DNA of 64,000 nucleotides from Corbicula japonica. Its lineage: Eukaryota; Mollusca; Bivalvia; Venerida; Cyrenidae. The position numbers and the translations under genes are program-made. The notes below the pieces were generated by a model. It did not search any database, was not told the DNA's origin, and saw only the letters and a list, made by a program, of their open reading frames with translations. Location of the stretch: NCBI GenBank assembly GCA_038501625.1, contig JAZAYU010000005.1, positions 9,697,484 to 9,761,483 of the forward strand, written 5' to 3'. Of the stretch, positions 24,058 to 35,865 are shown piece after piece (the stretch's first letter is position 1; every line of letters begins with the position of its first letter).

Positions 24058-24262
24058 AAGTGCACCACAGAACCTGATTTAAACCCCCCAGTGGCAAATT
24101 GTTTTGCAACTGACCGTTACAATGCGTTACCGAATTGGCTTATTTTGTGTGATTCTTGATTTGAAGTAATCATTTTATATACCCATGCTCTTTTTCCTCT
24201 ACATTTTGACTGTTTGGTAAGACAGTGTGTTTTCTGATTGAGACTTTTCCTGATATGCCTGC
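24058..24262 (-). repeat. Family A repeat, diverged copy
   Basis: On the plus strand: AAGTGCACCACAGAACCTGATTT, the CCCCAGTGGCAAATTG / TTTTGCAACTG hairpin, a GACCGTTACAATGCG block, CCATGCTCTTTTTCCTC and CCTGATATGC, all in reversed family-A order. Confidence 0.75.
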
Positions 24263-25092
24263 TCTTTTTTATGGGTAACTAGAAGAAGTTATTATAAAAT
24301 AATCTAATTAAATACAGGTATAAAGGATTGTTTGATGCTTTGGAAAAAATACACAAATGAATATATGATTATTTATTAATTAATGTTTTAGCATACATGC
24401 TTTTGCATATAGACTTTCAAGACAAAAACATGTTGAGTTTTTTAAATGCGTTCACAGAACTTAATCGCACTCCATATATGTTTTTATTTTTATGTGCCAC
24501 TCCTATCCTCAAAATTGTAAACAAGCAGATCTTATTTAATAATTATGATTTTTGCATTCGTTCCTTAAAGTTCACGTTCGCCAGTTAGTAGTAGGTTCAA
24601 TTATATGTTCTTAAAAAATATCAATTCAAACATATGATTTATGTATATGTAATACAAACGAACTGGCTACAAAGTAAACAAAATAATTAAGAAATCAAGT
24701 TATTATCGCGACTGATTGCTTTAAGATTAACATTTCTATCAACATGATCAACAGAAAAAAAAGCATCTGATTTCTTCAATGTTTACGAACTGGATATAAC
24801 GCTGAATAGGTTAACCGCTACGTAGTTTTCATAGGAATAGTGGAAAATCGATTTATCCAGAGTGATCAAAAGAAAAAGAAGTAAATGAATTCATCAGGTG
24901 GCTAATGATTTATTCGAAATTAGTTATGACCGCTTTAATATAATTTCGCTTTATTAAAGAATGATTGGTAAAACTATGATAAAAGATGAACATTTATTTA
25001 TACATCGAGAATTTTCTTTCAAAGCTTAATATTAGTCAGTGAAAATCCAGAAACCTACTACCGGCTTTAATATCAACTTGAATAACAAGTTT
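24263..25092. other. AT-rich stretch, nothing recognised
   Basis: One short ORF (24397-24588) lacks any recognisable feature. Confidence 0.4.
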
Positions 25093-25392
25093 CCTTGTGA
25101 GTTGGAGTTACTTCACCAAGACAACTTGTACTTGTTTGTTGAAATGAGAACCTGTTGGGGCAAGTGTGAGGTTGGTGCACCCTAGAACCTGGTTTCAACC
25201 CCCAGTGGCAAATGGTTTTGCCACTGACCGTTCCAAGGCGGTAATCCCTCGGGTTTTTACTTTCGTTAATTGTTTGTGGCGTTCATTTGAAACTGATTTT
25301 TGTAATACCATGCTCTTTTTTCCGCTCTACTTTTTGGCTGTGTGGGGAGGCTGTGTCTGCTGGATGTGGCCATTCCTGGTATGCATATTTCA
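25093..25392 (-). repeat. Family A repeat, full-length reference copy
   Basis: About 300 bp and the least decayed copy. On the plus strand it runs GTTGGAGTTACTTCACCAAG, ATGAGAACCTGTTGGGGC, GTGAGGTTGGTGCACC, the CCAGTGGCAAATGG / TTTTGCCACTG hairpin, ACCGTTCCAAGGCGG, AATTGTTTGTGGCG, CCATGCTC, GGCTGTGTGGGGAGGC and GGTATGCATATTTCAC. A B-box-like GGTTTCAACCC lies inside, but no convincing A box is visible. Short ORFs over it are repeat shadows. Confidence 0.9.
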
Positions 25393-26187
25393 CGTTTTTC
25401 TGAATATATAAATACTTCGTATATAATCATATACTGGGTGTGTTCATGGCTGACAATGGTACATGGACAAAGGATATATTCAATTGAATAATGTCTTATT
25501 AATAACAAAGTCAACAAGCAGTGGCTTCCAAGAAGTTCTATATTCGAGTCCAACTAAATAGCTTCCACGATCTGAAGTTATAAACAAAAAGCGGCAAGAA
25601 AATAGATATGCAGCAACTTTCTAAGTTCACAATAGCGCTAATGAACTACTGTAACTTCTTATTCATATACCTAGCACAACTCTAACAGTGAAAATAGAGG
25701 ACTCCTTTCGTTAGTGGAACGCAATGCTGTATTACCTCTCAACCAGCTGATTCAAAAGCACACAAGATATATTTAGAACCCAACGTTTAATGGAAAATTG
25801 ATCTCAATATCTAATTATTTTCTACGTCGAATCTATGTGAAATCCATTATTTCAAAAAAACATAGACACTGCAGTTTCTGTCGATTTTACGATTAATTTT
25901 GCCTTGAACTGACATGAAGTAATTATTCGAAAACATTTATTGACAAGATAATTCCTTTGAAAGTAATTTAATGGATGATTCACTCGGGCTAGCATTATAA
26001 AGTAGATTCAGGAACGAATTGAACTATTATCTGCTGACACATTATGACACGTATACCGACAGAAATTTTTCTAGCGAGGGCTAAACGAGAAATTATTATA
26101 CCTGCTTGTGAATGGTACATTAAACACAATCTTTTTGCATTGAATTATCGATATGTCTAAAACAATTAGTTAATGCATTAGGTGATA
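25393..26187. other. AT-rich stretch, nothing recognised
   Basis: No repeat or coding feature is seen. Confidence 0.4.
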
Positions 26188-26435
26188 AAGTGAAATATGC
26201 ATATCAGGAATGGCTACATCCAGCAGACACAGCCTCTCCACACAGCAAAAAATGTAGAGGAGAAGAGAGCATGGTATTATAATAATCAGTTTCAAAAATG
26301 GACGCCACAAACAATTAACGAATTTAAGAACCCGAGGGGTTACCGCCTTGGAACGGTCAGTGGTACAATTATCATTTTCAAAATTGACGCCAAAAACAAT
26401 TAACGTTTATGAGAACCCAAGGGTTACCGCCAGTA
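26188..26435 (+). repeat. Family A repeat with internal duplication
   Basis: It is complete from GAAATATGCATATCAGG to GGAACGGTCAGTGG (about 26360). It then jumps back to a second copy of the GACGCCAAAAACAATTAACG / GAGAACCCAAGGGTTACCGCC segment. This suggests template switching or a tandem partial copy. Confidence 0.8.
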
Positions 26436-26479
26436 ATGATGATGTTATAAAACGTCGTCTCAAAGATAAAGATATAATC

Positions 26480-26574
26480 ATAAAAATATAGAAAACCATA
26501 CATACAAAAAGCATAAAAATATAGGAAACCATACATACAAAAATCATGAACAATATAGGAAACTATTCATACCA
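26480..26574 (+). repeat. Tandem repeat, ~34 bp x 2.8
   Basis: Units begin AAAATATAGRAAACCATACATAC near 26482 and 26515, with a diverged third from 26549. Confidence 0.75.
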
Positions 26575-26963
26575 AATATAAACTGATTTAAAAATAATAA
26601 AACTTTTATTATAAAATTCGCTTGATAGAAATTATTTAAATGAGTAATTTCAGCTTAAATCTCCTTATAATAAAAAATATCAGAAACACAAAAAAAATGT
26701 TTCACCATTTCTAGCGTCCATGAGTCAAAAAATGCTTTGTAGTGCAATTTCGGTTTGTTGCGATATCAAAATATACTGTATATTCATAAAGTTTAATTTA
26801 AATTTGTTTTAATTAGAATAGACACTAATTCTAGAAAGTAGTTGCAAAATCTTCCACCTCAGACAGTCTGATTTCACCAACATAGTCATTTCATGTAATG
26901 CGAAAGTTGTGTTGCATAGTTTGCTTAAAACTTATTATTTCTTATTTAAACGGGATTTTAATT

Positions 26964-27214
26964 GAGGCACGCCACGGGAGAAGGTACCTTCGGGTCATTT
27001 TTGTGTCATTTTTGTTGTTACTATATTTAGAAAGAACTTTCAAATTTCTATTATTTTCTCACAAGAATACAGTAATTTTGTTAAACATTTTAACAATAAA
27101 ATGGTATTTTTACCGCGAATTGCATAATAATTAATGTCGTCTGCTCAACTTTATGACGTCGTTTCAAGGATTGACGTCAAATGACCGAAGGTACCTTTTC
27201 CCGTGGCGCGCCTC
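26964..27214. mobile_element. MITE with ~37-bp terminal inverted repeats
   Basis: GAGGCACGCCACGGGAGAAG (left) pairs with CTTTTCCCGTGGCGCGCCTC (right), and the arms continue through GGTACCTTCGGGTCATTT. The 251-bp element has an AT-rich core with two TGACGTC words (27152, 27171). There is no transposase. The target duplication is unclear. Confidence 0.8.
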
Positions 27215-27833
27215 TTGTAATGACTTCCATCTGACATTGGGAATATTATTTTCCGATACTTAACTTTTAAAAATGGCCATCATTTATTACTATGCAAAGT
27301 GTACTTGAGCGCGACCGATATTTTAAGTCAGGCTTAACTCTATTCAATTAAATGAAAGAGAACATGATAAAATCTTTCGCTTGGGAATGTATGTACATAA
27401 TAAAATTGGAACCTCCTCTCAAACAACATTTGCACGAACTACTATTATACTTTTACAACAGTTTATCTCCAGCATTACACAAGATTCCTTTTATTCTTCC
27501 TGAACTCCAGTCACAATAAAAGCATATTGCTTACTGGTTCGTTAAGTTTGTCACTTTTAAACTTAATAACTACACGTACTTGGTAACAGCGTTATAAAAA
27601 AAATCAGTGAAAATGAAGATAAAAACTACAGAACTTTAGAAAGACATAAGTAAAAAAGAAAAGTACGTATTTCCTTTTACCGTAAAAGCGACAGTAATGG
27701 CTATATAGTTTCATTGGGCAAGTCATAATTAAATTTTACTTATATTTTCTTGGCTTGGCCAAATGGTCTGTTCACAGACAGAGAGAATGAACGACAAAAT
27801 TATTATATCTTATATATTGCAAACAAACATGAA
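27215..27833. other. AT-rich stretch, nothing recognised
   Basis: No repeat or coding feature is seen. Confidence 0.4.
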
Positions 27834-28020
27834 CAGGTTGCCTTGGTGAATTAACTCCAAAGGTAAGTTTTACTATGAGTGGAGGTTATAAAACTGAGCA
27901 TGGAAACCAGTCTCAAATCTCAAGCATCTGATTGGCTGAAATGAGATTTGAGACTGGTTTCCATGCTCAGTTTTATAACCTTGGGCACAGTTTGCCTTGG
28001 TGAATTAACTCCAAAGGTAA
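27834..28020. mobile_element. Foldback element F3 between 33-bp direct repeats
   Basis: The foldback is 27883-27987. The right end is intact (CCTTGGGCA then CAG); the left begins at AGGTTATAAAACTG, lacking the outer bases. It is flanked by a 33-bp direct repeat with one mismatch (CAGGTTGCCTTGGTGAATTA... at 27834-27866 and CAGTTTGCC... at 27988-28020). The arms lack the central GCGACCAGTCGC. Confidence 0.8.
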
Positions 28021-28990
28021 ACTTAACTAGCTAAATAGCTTTGAAATATTACCATACACACCATAACAGAAAACAGTTGCCTTGCCAAAAACACGAAAAA
28101 TGGTCAGGACAAAAGGGTAAGGAATAACGTAGTCCTAGATTTAGACAAAATTCATTTTTACGCGTTTTTGCTGACACTAGCTGAAATTTGATTCTTATCA
28201 CTAATGGACAGAAACCCTAGAATTTATTGGCGATCACGTGTAGATGCGATTTATTTCGTTTCAGTACGTAGAAGCATACACTTTTATTTTTTCCAGTTAA
28301 CTCTGAATGTATGCTCGTATGTCGTTTCTATTTATTTTAAACTGTCAGTCTGTGAAACAGATTTACTAGTCCATTATTTCTATCAGTACACCAGAGATCC
28401 GCGAGACTTCCCGGTTGAATCAATTTTCTGGTAAAAAATACAGCCATTTTTGCTGCTGTAACTTTATTAACTAATCATTCATTGTATAAACATATTTTCA
28501 CATATTATTCAAACAACCGGTCCTAGAAAACACTTTATTTAAAGAACAAAATCTAGTAAAAGTATAAGTTTTGGACAAATTTCTGGCTGTAAGCATGTGC
28601 TAAGGCTCAAATGGGTAGAGTTAATGTTTGGAAAATTTATCAGAAGCGAAAAAGTATCCCGTCCTTTTTTTAACGCTTTCGAGAAAAAAAAGAAAATTTT
28701 TCTGGAGACCATGAAATGCACTATAAAAATTCGATTCTTCCAGTAAGTTGAAGAATTCGGATGAATAATCATAACAGGCTTTGATGAAAGGTCAATCAGT
28801 ATAGCATTGAAAGCAGCAAAACGGATTATTCATTTCCATGAAAGTTTTTTAAAGTTATACATGTACATCAGGAAAAGGCGCATTCAGAAAAAATCCTTCA
28901 AACAAAGGCAAAATAGAAAGGAAACGAAAGCGTGTGTTTGTAATTTCATTTCAAAAAGGACACTTTCGAAAAAGGACACTAAGGAATGAA
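28021..28990. other. AT-rich stretch, short unsupported ORFs
   Basis: An ATG ORF at 28204-28431 (76 codons) and one on the minus strand at 28539-28772 are not recognised and lack context. Confidence 0.4.
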
Positions 28991-28994
28991 CGAA

Positions 28995-29135
28995 AATGGG
29001 ATCCTTAGGTGTAAACGCCTTGGAACGGTCAGTGAAAAAAAACAAAGTGAACACAATGTGGGCCACACTTGCCTCTACAGGTTCTCTAATGAACAAACAA
29101 GTTCAAGTTCTCCCGGTAAATTAACTCCAACACAC
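28995..29135 (+). repeat. Family A repeat, 3' half
   Basis: CGCCTTGGAACGGTCAGTG, a decayed hairpin, CCACACTTGCC, CAGGTTCTC, GAACAAACAAGTTCAAG and TTAACTCCAAC follow family-A order. The 5' half is missing. Confidence 0.75.
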
Positions 29136-29195
29136 CCATTAACTCGGTCATGTTTCATGCATAGGTAGGGTAGTCGACGGCCTGACTGAGACCAA

Positions 29196-29259
29196 GGCTG
29201 AAGGTCATAAAGCTGAGATTTGAGACCGGTTTCCATACTCAGTTGTATAACCTTGGGAT
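29196..29259. mobile_element. Foldback element F4, internally deleted
   Basis: GGCTGAAGGTCATAAAGCTG and ATTTGAGACCGGTTTCCATA...TATAACCTTGGGA are family F, but most of the left arm and the centre are gone, leaving 64 bp. CAA precedes and CAG follows. Confidence 0.75.
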
Positions 29260-31493
29260 CAGATCAAATACAGTTAAACACCACGATGACGGAAATAAAA
29301 AAACTTATGGAGCATCTTTCGTTTTCAAAATTTCACTAGAAAGTTTTATTCACTCTCAGACCTCTGCAAACAAAAAGGAAGCAATGCGATCAGCTGTTAG
29401 TGGTTTAATCACTAAGCTTGCAGTGAAAATATTACTTTCTTTTTAACGGAATTCAAACTCTTTTTAATTTTAATAGCGTGTCACTTAAATTAATTGATCT
29501 TACTTTAGCTAAAATAATCTTGAAATTTTAAAATAAATGTCGCGTTTTCTGGCAGTTAATTATAGCCTAATGCGTTGAAATGATTATTTTACCACTTTCA
29601 TTCGCAACATAATTTCATTTCAAGCAATACATAGGGGCGATTTACTCAAGCTAACATAATAAACCACTTTCACAAATTTGTTCTAGCAATCGATATAGCA
29701 GTTATTTTATAAAACGTGGAACGGAATTTGTCTATCATGCAGGACAAGAACAGACACTAGAAACACACGTCTGGGCTATTTACTGGAAGATTAATGAAAT
29801 AATTACTAAAACACTATTACATTTTGAGAGGACAGATAATTTGATAACATGGAACATTTATAGTCATTTGTTTTAAATGTCATTTGTCGGCCTAACTTCC
29901 TTAATTTGCCTCTCATTATTTAATAAATTTAAAAACGAACATTGAAAAATTAGATAACACGATAAACATGAAAATATTGACTGGCTTCTGTTCCTTTGTT
30001 CTGTTATACCGGTATGTTCCTCTGTCATCCAAAAATTTTCCAAGAAAAGTTACTTTGACAGGCACTTTTGGAACATGGTTCGACAGAAAACAGATAAAGA
30101 AAGCAAGAACTGAAATCAATAAAATATATTTTAAAAATATTATTGTATTTCTAAGTATTTAAAATAAAACCATCTAGCCGGGTGCAAGGCTAATGAAAAT
30201 ATTACAGGTTCGATTTGATTGTGCCTCTTCATGGGCTTATTACTGTCAAGCCCCGGGTTGAGCCCAACGCAAAATCGTACACATGAAAAAAAGTGCCAAT
30301 ACTAATCCATCCAAACGGTGGTTATCATATGACGCTTAACATGAAACCTTCGTTGCGGTATTTTCATATTATAAACCATTCCATGGGTAGCGGAGATTGG
30401 TCTTCTAACAAAAGAATGAACACAGTTTGCTTATTATGGTCATTTATTTCGTTTTGTGTTTATATAAATATTTTGATAATTTGAAAGAAACTGTTTCCAC
30501 CATGTAGAAAACATTTCAAAATGACAATGTGTTTTTAATATGGATATAAAATTGTTTAAGTGCATAAGTGCAAAGTTTTAAATTCTTTTTATATCTCATC
30601 ATTATATTTTGATCTCATAAAATATTTCGTGTTCTGTTTTATAGAAAATGTTCAAACCAACATGAATTAATATTATATGACAACCTTGCCAGTCTATCTA
30701 AACAAAATGTCTTGTTTCTGGAAATTGAACATCAACACAGCAATCAGTCAAAAGAGTATTAGAAAGCTGTTTCGGCATAAGAAAACGTTCACATGGGTTA
30801 TTTTCCGGACAAAATAAGGGTTATGCATTACATTTACGGTGAAAAAATTACTGTATGGTTATTAATATGTACAACTATTCCGATCAAAAAGAGAGATTTG
30901 AGGGTTTATTAGAAAGTAGTTAAAATATTTCTTTGTGAATTTTTACCTTTAAGTGCATTACTGGTTGAGACTTTTGTTTTGAAAAATTGAAATATATAGT
31001 TATGAAGGGTCGCTATCTTAAAACAATTATTATGTCACACAAAATGTTTGAGTTATTTCAAAGCAGTATAAGACTTTTTCAACGTCCCTTTTGCAGAAAG
31101 CGGAACGCCAGCTACCTATTGATTTGAAGAAAGGATGTGCCGGATAAAATCTATTGATTCAGACATCGTACATTGATCAACACAATAAGGTTATCTTTTA
31201 AAAATATGTTAATTTGTTTTTGCACAAAATGTGTATTAGCAAATGAAGTACATCGTAATTAAATAAATATTATAGACATGCAAAATGTTTGAGTTTTTGA
31301 ACAGGGACGCATTTCAACCTCCAACTAGCTATTTCTGCAGTAATGGAAAACCATCTTATCTGGTCCAGATATTCATGGGCGACATTTGATGGAAGTGATA
31401 AATAGATACATATTTTTCCTTGCATCCCTCAAATCATTTTGGGTCGTAATAGATGTACGTAAAACTTGTCATCTAGTAATAGTTAAAAAAAAA
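29260..31493. other. AT-rich stretch; possible short repeat at 30166-30270
   Basis: ACCATCTAGCCGGGTGCAAG at 30169 resembles ACCATCTAGCTGGTGCCAGG at 55157, and GGTTCGATTTG at 30209 resembles a pol III B box. This may be a SINE scrap. ORFs at 29243, 29968 and 30293 are short and unsupported. Confidence 0.3.
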
Positions 31494-31738
31494 TGAAATA
31501 TGCATATCAGGGATGGCCATATCCAGCAGACACAGCCTCTCCACAAAGCCAAACAGTAGAGAGGAAAAGAGAGAATGGTATTAAAATAATTAATTTCAAT
31601 ATGGACGCCACAAACAATTAACGAAAGTGAGAAGCCGAGGGGTTACCGCCTTGGAACGGTCAGTGGCAAAACAATTTGCCACTGGGGGGGTTTAAACCAG
31701 GTTCTAAGGTGCACCAACCTCACACTTGCCCCAACATA
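31494..31738 (+). repeat. Family A repeat fused to a PLE fragment
   Basis: Runs from GAAATATGCATATCAGG through CAGCCTCTCC, GGACGCCACAAACAATTAAC, GAGGGGTTACCGCC, GGAACGGTCAGTGGC, the AGTGGCAAA hairpin and GGTGCACCAACCTCACAC to TTGCCCCAA. It stops there, and PLE sequence (minus strand) begins at once. Confidence 0.9.
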
Positions 31739-31739
31739 A

Positions 31740-32095
31740 ACTCTTAAACCCCCGCCACCGTCGTTCAACCACAGAGGTAAGCATAATGATCAACTCTAGA
31801 AGGGTTAATCACCAGGCCTGAAGAGCGCTGAAGAATATCATGTTGGTAACCTTTCCATTTAAATTTACAGATGGTTTTTACGAATAACCGGGAGAAATTA
31901 TCATTGCCTTTTATCTTTTTAAGTTTATAAATTAAATCTCCATAAAGACTGGCTGTGAAATACCTTTTTGCAATAGTGATTTTAAACTGCACCTGTATTT
32001 ATGAATTAGATCTGGGTATCGGCGATAAAACTTGCAAAGGCTACAAGGTTATTTCTGATAATCTTTATCAGAAATAATCCATTGAAATGGGTAAG
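31740..32095 (-). pseudogene. Penelope-like element RT C-terminal fragment
   Basis: Minus strand. The frame at 31992-31765 encodes LYGDLIYKLKKIKG, LFVKTICKFK and SGLVINPSRVDHYAYL, the same C-terminal segment as in the 5.9-kb copy. Upstream (32030-32000) 'caagttttatcgccgatacc' is shared with the 5.7-kb copy. All catalytic motifs and the N-terminus are absent; a fragment of a dead element. Confidence 0.8.
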
Positions 32096-32100
32096 GGGTG

Positions 32101-32935
32101 ACGAATGTGTTAATTACACAAGATTAATCTTTCTGTAACAAATCCACTTAATATTTTCTTTTTCATAACCTCAGCTTTCAGAAATGAATACGTAGCCATA
32201 CAGGCATTAACTTGTTATTCGAGACTCTAGACTGTGTTAAAACTTATATTTATGAAGTATAGTGAGTGTGATTTTAACTGGATTAACATAGACACTGTTA
32301 ATTATTAGGTAAACTATTTTTTAAAAGTTGTTATCTTATTCAAGTTAAGTTTGACCGCGACTACATTTCTAACTTTAACCTCTCATCTCAATTTGGATCG
32401 TAGAACTGGTTGACATAGAAATAGTCATAGACATGTAATGCTAACTAACAAGCAAGACATATTCTGTAATGCAAACATTTGGGAATTAGTAAAATTACAA
32501 CTGTAATATACAAGTGTTCTTAAAAGCAAAAATTTAAAGCATGTTTCAAATGTTTTCTGAAAAAAAGTTATGCTGTAGCATGCAATCTAATATTCCATGT
32601 CAGTAATTTTATTTGATTATATACTACACGTTTAAATATTACATATTTTCGTCGTTTCAACATCGTCATTCTCATAAATAGAAGGTGTCTACTAGCGACT
32701 AATTTAAACCATGGGTTCTCTTGTCGGGATAATTACTGAATATGGTTCGACTTTATTACGGTTAGGCATGATTGCTGTCACTATGGAAACTTATTTTTAG
32801 GACCTCTTTGTTTGTATTTTAGTAAAACTTATTTCTCACAGAAGTTTTAGAACATCTTTTCTGTCACTTTTAATTTCAGTGAGCAACTTTGACTCATTAA
32901 TTCCGGACAAAAAAACGTATTTATATCGGAATCAG
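32101..32935. other. AT-rich stretch, nothing recognised
   Basis: No repeat or coding feature is seen. Confidence 0.4.
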
Positions 32936-33062
32936 TAGGGACAAGTGTGAGGTTGGTGCACACTAGAATCTTTTTGAACCCAAGATGCAAAATCTTTTGT
33001 CACTGACCGTTCCAAGGCGGTAACTCCCCAGGTTCTCATTTTTTGTTAATTGTGTTGTCTTT
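32936..33062 (-). repeat. Family A repeat, partial copy
   Basis: Plus-strand words AGTAGGGACAAGTGTGAGG, TTGGTGCACACTAGAA, CACTGACCGTTCCAAGGCGG and TTCTCATTTTTTGTTAATTG follow reversed family-A order. It is truncated after this. Confidence 0.8.
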
Positions 33063-33710
33063 TTTTGTAAAAGAAATCATATTACAAACCATTCTTTTCT
33101 ACTTTTGTGCTTTTTAAATTACACTCTTTGTAAGAAAACTTAAAGGCTAGAAGTCTGATTTACCGTTCGGTTGTAATTTACGATATTTATTTGAAATATA
33201 AACAAGCCAATTAATACAAACAATTAATTGGGAAAATTGCAGCTGCACAGCAATTCTGTTTGAATGATTTATACGAACTTGAAGCACACTTTATCACGAT
33301 GATTATCTTATAAAAACGTAACTGCATTGTTCCTTTTCCTATAAAGTTTTTCAAAGAGGCTTCTGTGTTTGCTTTCAGCTATCTGAATGCGATCAGACAT
33401 GTTTTTTCTGTATTTATAATACAAAAAGATTTATCACAAAACAAACGCTATCATGTTTTACGCACTAATTTAAGTGCATCTTTATAGAAAAAATTATATA
33501 ATAAAACAATTATTTCTGCTATGAATTGATGTATTTCACTTTCCCTTCTTTTTTGTTCTTTTTTATTCAATCAACCCTTTTTGACAGACCTATTGTAAGT
33601 TATTTTGTTTGTGTCTGTTAAGTCATTCAACTATGTTAAACGGATCAAATGCACGTTTTAAGTTTTGTGTCATTGTAAAACTATTCTTGTGAATATGAAA
33701 TATAAAATGT
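33063..33710. other. AT-rich stretch, nothing recognised
   Basis: No repeat or coding feature is seen. Confidence 0.4.
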
Positions 33711-33714
33711 TGGT

Positions 33715-33895
33715 GTTATCCTGTTCTGGGAAAAAATCACCGCCTATCCCTGCAATGCCGACAACGCAACCAAATGAGCTCGCCAGTACAATCCCCAAAA
33801 AGAATAGCCCTGATCACTGCATGAGATCGGTAACGGGTTATTTTACTGATTACAGTATCCTGACTATTACTGAGTCTTTTTACCGCAGCCATACT
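33715..33895 (-). repeat. tRNA-derived SINE (family T) copy 2
   Basis: Minus strand: an A-box-like GAGCTCATTTGG (33770-33781) in the GGTTGCGTTGTCGGCATTGC context, plus the conserved leader (TAACGGGTTATTTTACTGAT, CAGTATCCTGAC on the plus strand). The B-box end is decayed (plus-strand GTTCTGGGAAAAAATCACCG). Confidence 0.6.
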
Positions 33896-33924
33896 GCACA
33901 AATGGAGCTACTGTGAGTTTCAAA

Positions 33925-34101
33925 TGATATTGCCATTAGCTGGGAGCGAACCCGCACCGTCACGGCGACAGCGCCTAGCCCTGCAATTCTGAAAACGTAA
34001 CCAATTGAGCTAGCCGGGACAACCCCCAAGAAGGTTGATCGGATAGCCCTGATATACGTATTCCGACAACGCAACCAATTGAGTAGCCGGGACAACCCCA
34101 A
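33925..34101 (-). repeat. tRNA-derived SINE (family T) copy 3 plus partial head
   Basis: On the minus strand the B box GGGTTCGCTCCC (33942-33953) and A box TAGCTCAATTGG (34001-34012) frame a long variable region with CGCTGTCGCCGTGACGG. A second, partial tRNA-like head (GGCTACTCAATTGGTTGCG) follows at 34061-34101, so two copies are joined head to tail. The leader is replaced by the extra head. Confidence 0.8.
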
Positions 34102-35284
34102 ATTTATTACATCAATAAAATTGCTATATCCAACTGTATATATAACATTTCAACTCGGCATAAAGAACAAACCAGATTTATAATTAAACATTTCTAGACA
34201 GAATAACAGACTAAATACGTCTTACAGAAAACCGTATAAGGGAATGCACATGCGAAGTTCTGATCCTAAAATCAATGCGCTACCCGTGAATCATCTGTTC
34301 AAATATTGACAAAGCCATGCAGAGTGATGTATATAATTAAAACGTACCATCCTTTATTGTTGGATATTCGAATTTGGTATTGTGCATATTGTTTTGTTTT
34401 TTTAATTTTTCTAAGCTAAGTGTAACCTTGACAATATCTTGATGGGTTGCTAATTGCACTAAACGAAACCATTTTTCAAAGCGTTCAATCGAAGTAAGGT
34501 CTGACATACTTAATGAGAATGTTTCAAAGCGTACATTGCTTAAAGGTTTGTTACTACTTATTAAAGAGAAGCGTTTGGATCAGAGAAATCACGTGTCGAA
34601 TCGGCATTGCTTAAAAAACGTTCGTGTGTTACGCTCATATTCAATTGACTCCTAAATTCAAATAATCTTAATGTTCCCAAAAGATATAACCTTATTCGAC
34701 CCGAAAGAAATGTTATCCTGTCACGCTTGGAGCGTATTCAGTTCCTCGACTTAGATGTAAACTCCATATTCGTAACGTTTCGCGAGTTTCTGTGAACCGT
34801 TGCAGTAAAAATGTGGCAAAAGAGAATAAAGTACATTATTCGCATTGAACACTAAAATAGCTAATGTCTTTAGAGTCTGGTTGCAGTTGATATGTCCAAG
34901 GAAACTGTGACATGAAAATAAATACTGGATTATCTAAAACATCACTATCCATCCATCCATTCATTCATTCATCTTTATCGGCAAATCGGCAACATCTTGC
35001 CTTTGGCACTTTACATTAGTACAGAATAATTACATAACAAAAATCTATTTTCAGACTTTACATTTTCTAAATAAAAAGTACATTGGTACTTATAAACTTA
35101 CTCGGGTGCATCAGTATGTATTCTTTCTTAGTATTTGTTTGTGTGTGTTTATATGTTTGTTTTAAAGTGAGGCAACACAGGTAAAACCGTGTAGGTTATG
35201 ACTCAAAATTATAACAAAATGTAAAGGGGAGGTTTTTTATTATAAAGTAACATGATAAAATATTTTATTTCGTGACATAACATG
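34102..35284. other. No gene; short CATC/CATT microsatellite
   Basis: A (CATC)n/(CATT)n tract lies at 34945-34971. Nothing else is recognised. Confidence 0.5.
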
Positions 35285-35285
35285 C

Positions 35286-35326
<41 letters not shown>
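35286..35326 (+). repeat. (TTG)n microsatellite
   Basis: An uninterrupted (TTG)13-14 run. It produces a spurious leucine-run ORF. Confidence 0.97.
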
Positions 35327-35327
<1 letters not shown>

Positions 35328-35863
35328 TTGAATATAACAACCTTGGCAAGGCAAACTATAACTCTTTGCTTTTCATGTTCTGATGTCATTTGTTTTACAT
35401 GCTCACAATATAAAGATGTACATCATTTCCTACTTAAAACTAATTCAGCAATTTATGTAAGTCTCAACTTCCATTTTTATCAGTTTCAAATTTGATTGAT
35501 CTGTTGTTTCCTGTTATAAAAGGCTTTCGGCGGTGAGAATATAATGGGATGAAAGACAGAGCTGGGGTGACAATATCGACATTGATTCGACAAACCTTTG
35601 CTGCAACACACAATTTTTCCAATATCGCTAACTGACTTTGTTGAAATGCTTAGCCCTGCGTTCATCAACCCCGTTCCTATTTTGGCATGCGCTCCTATAG
35701 GTGATACATAAATATTACTTTCTTATTTGCACGTGTGACTATCATAAACGGATTTAAAAGACTCGGCAAAATAGGTAAAAGATTTGTCAAACAAGTTGAT
35801 TATGGTGCATGTTTCAGTTTTAGATTTACTCCATAATATTTTGTGTTTAAAACTTCTCAATTA

Positions 35864-35865
<2 letters not shown>
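35327..35865. other. AT-rich stretch, nothing recognised
   Basis: No repeat or coding feature is seen. Confidence 0.4.

Noticed and set aside
29243..29446. 67-codon plus-strand ORF downstream of foldback F4
   Set aside because: Overlaps the foldback end, and its residues show no recognisable domain.
35286..35495. Leucine-rich ORF at the (TTG)n tract
   Set aside because: It is a microsatellite translation, not a gene.
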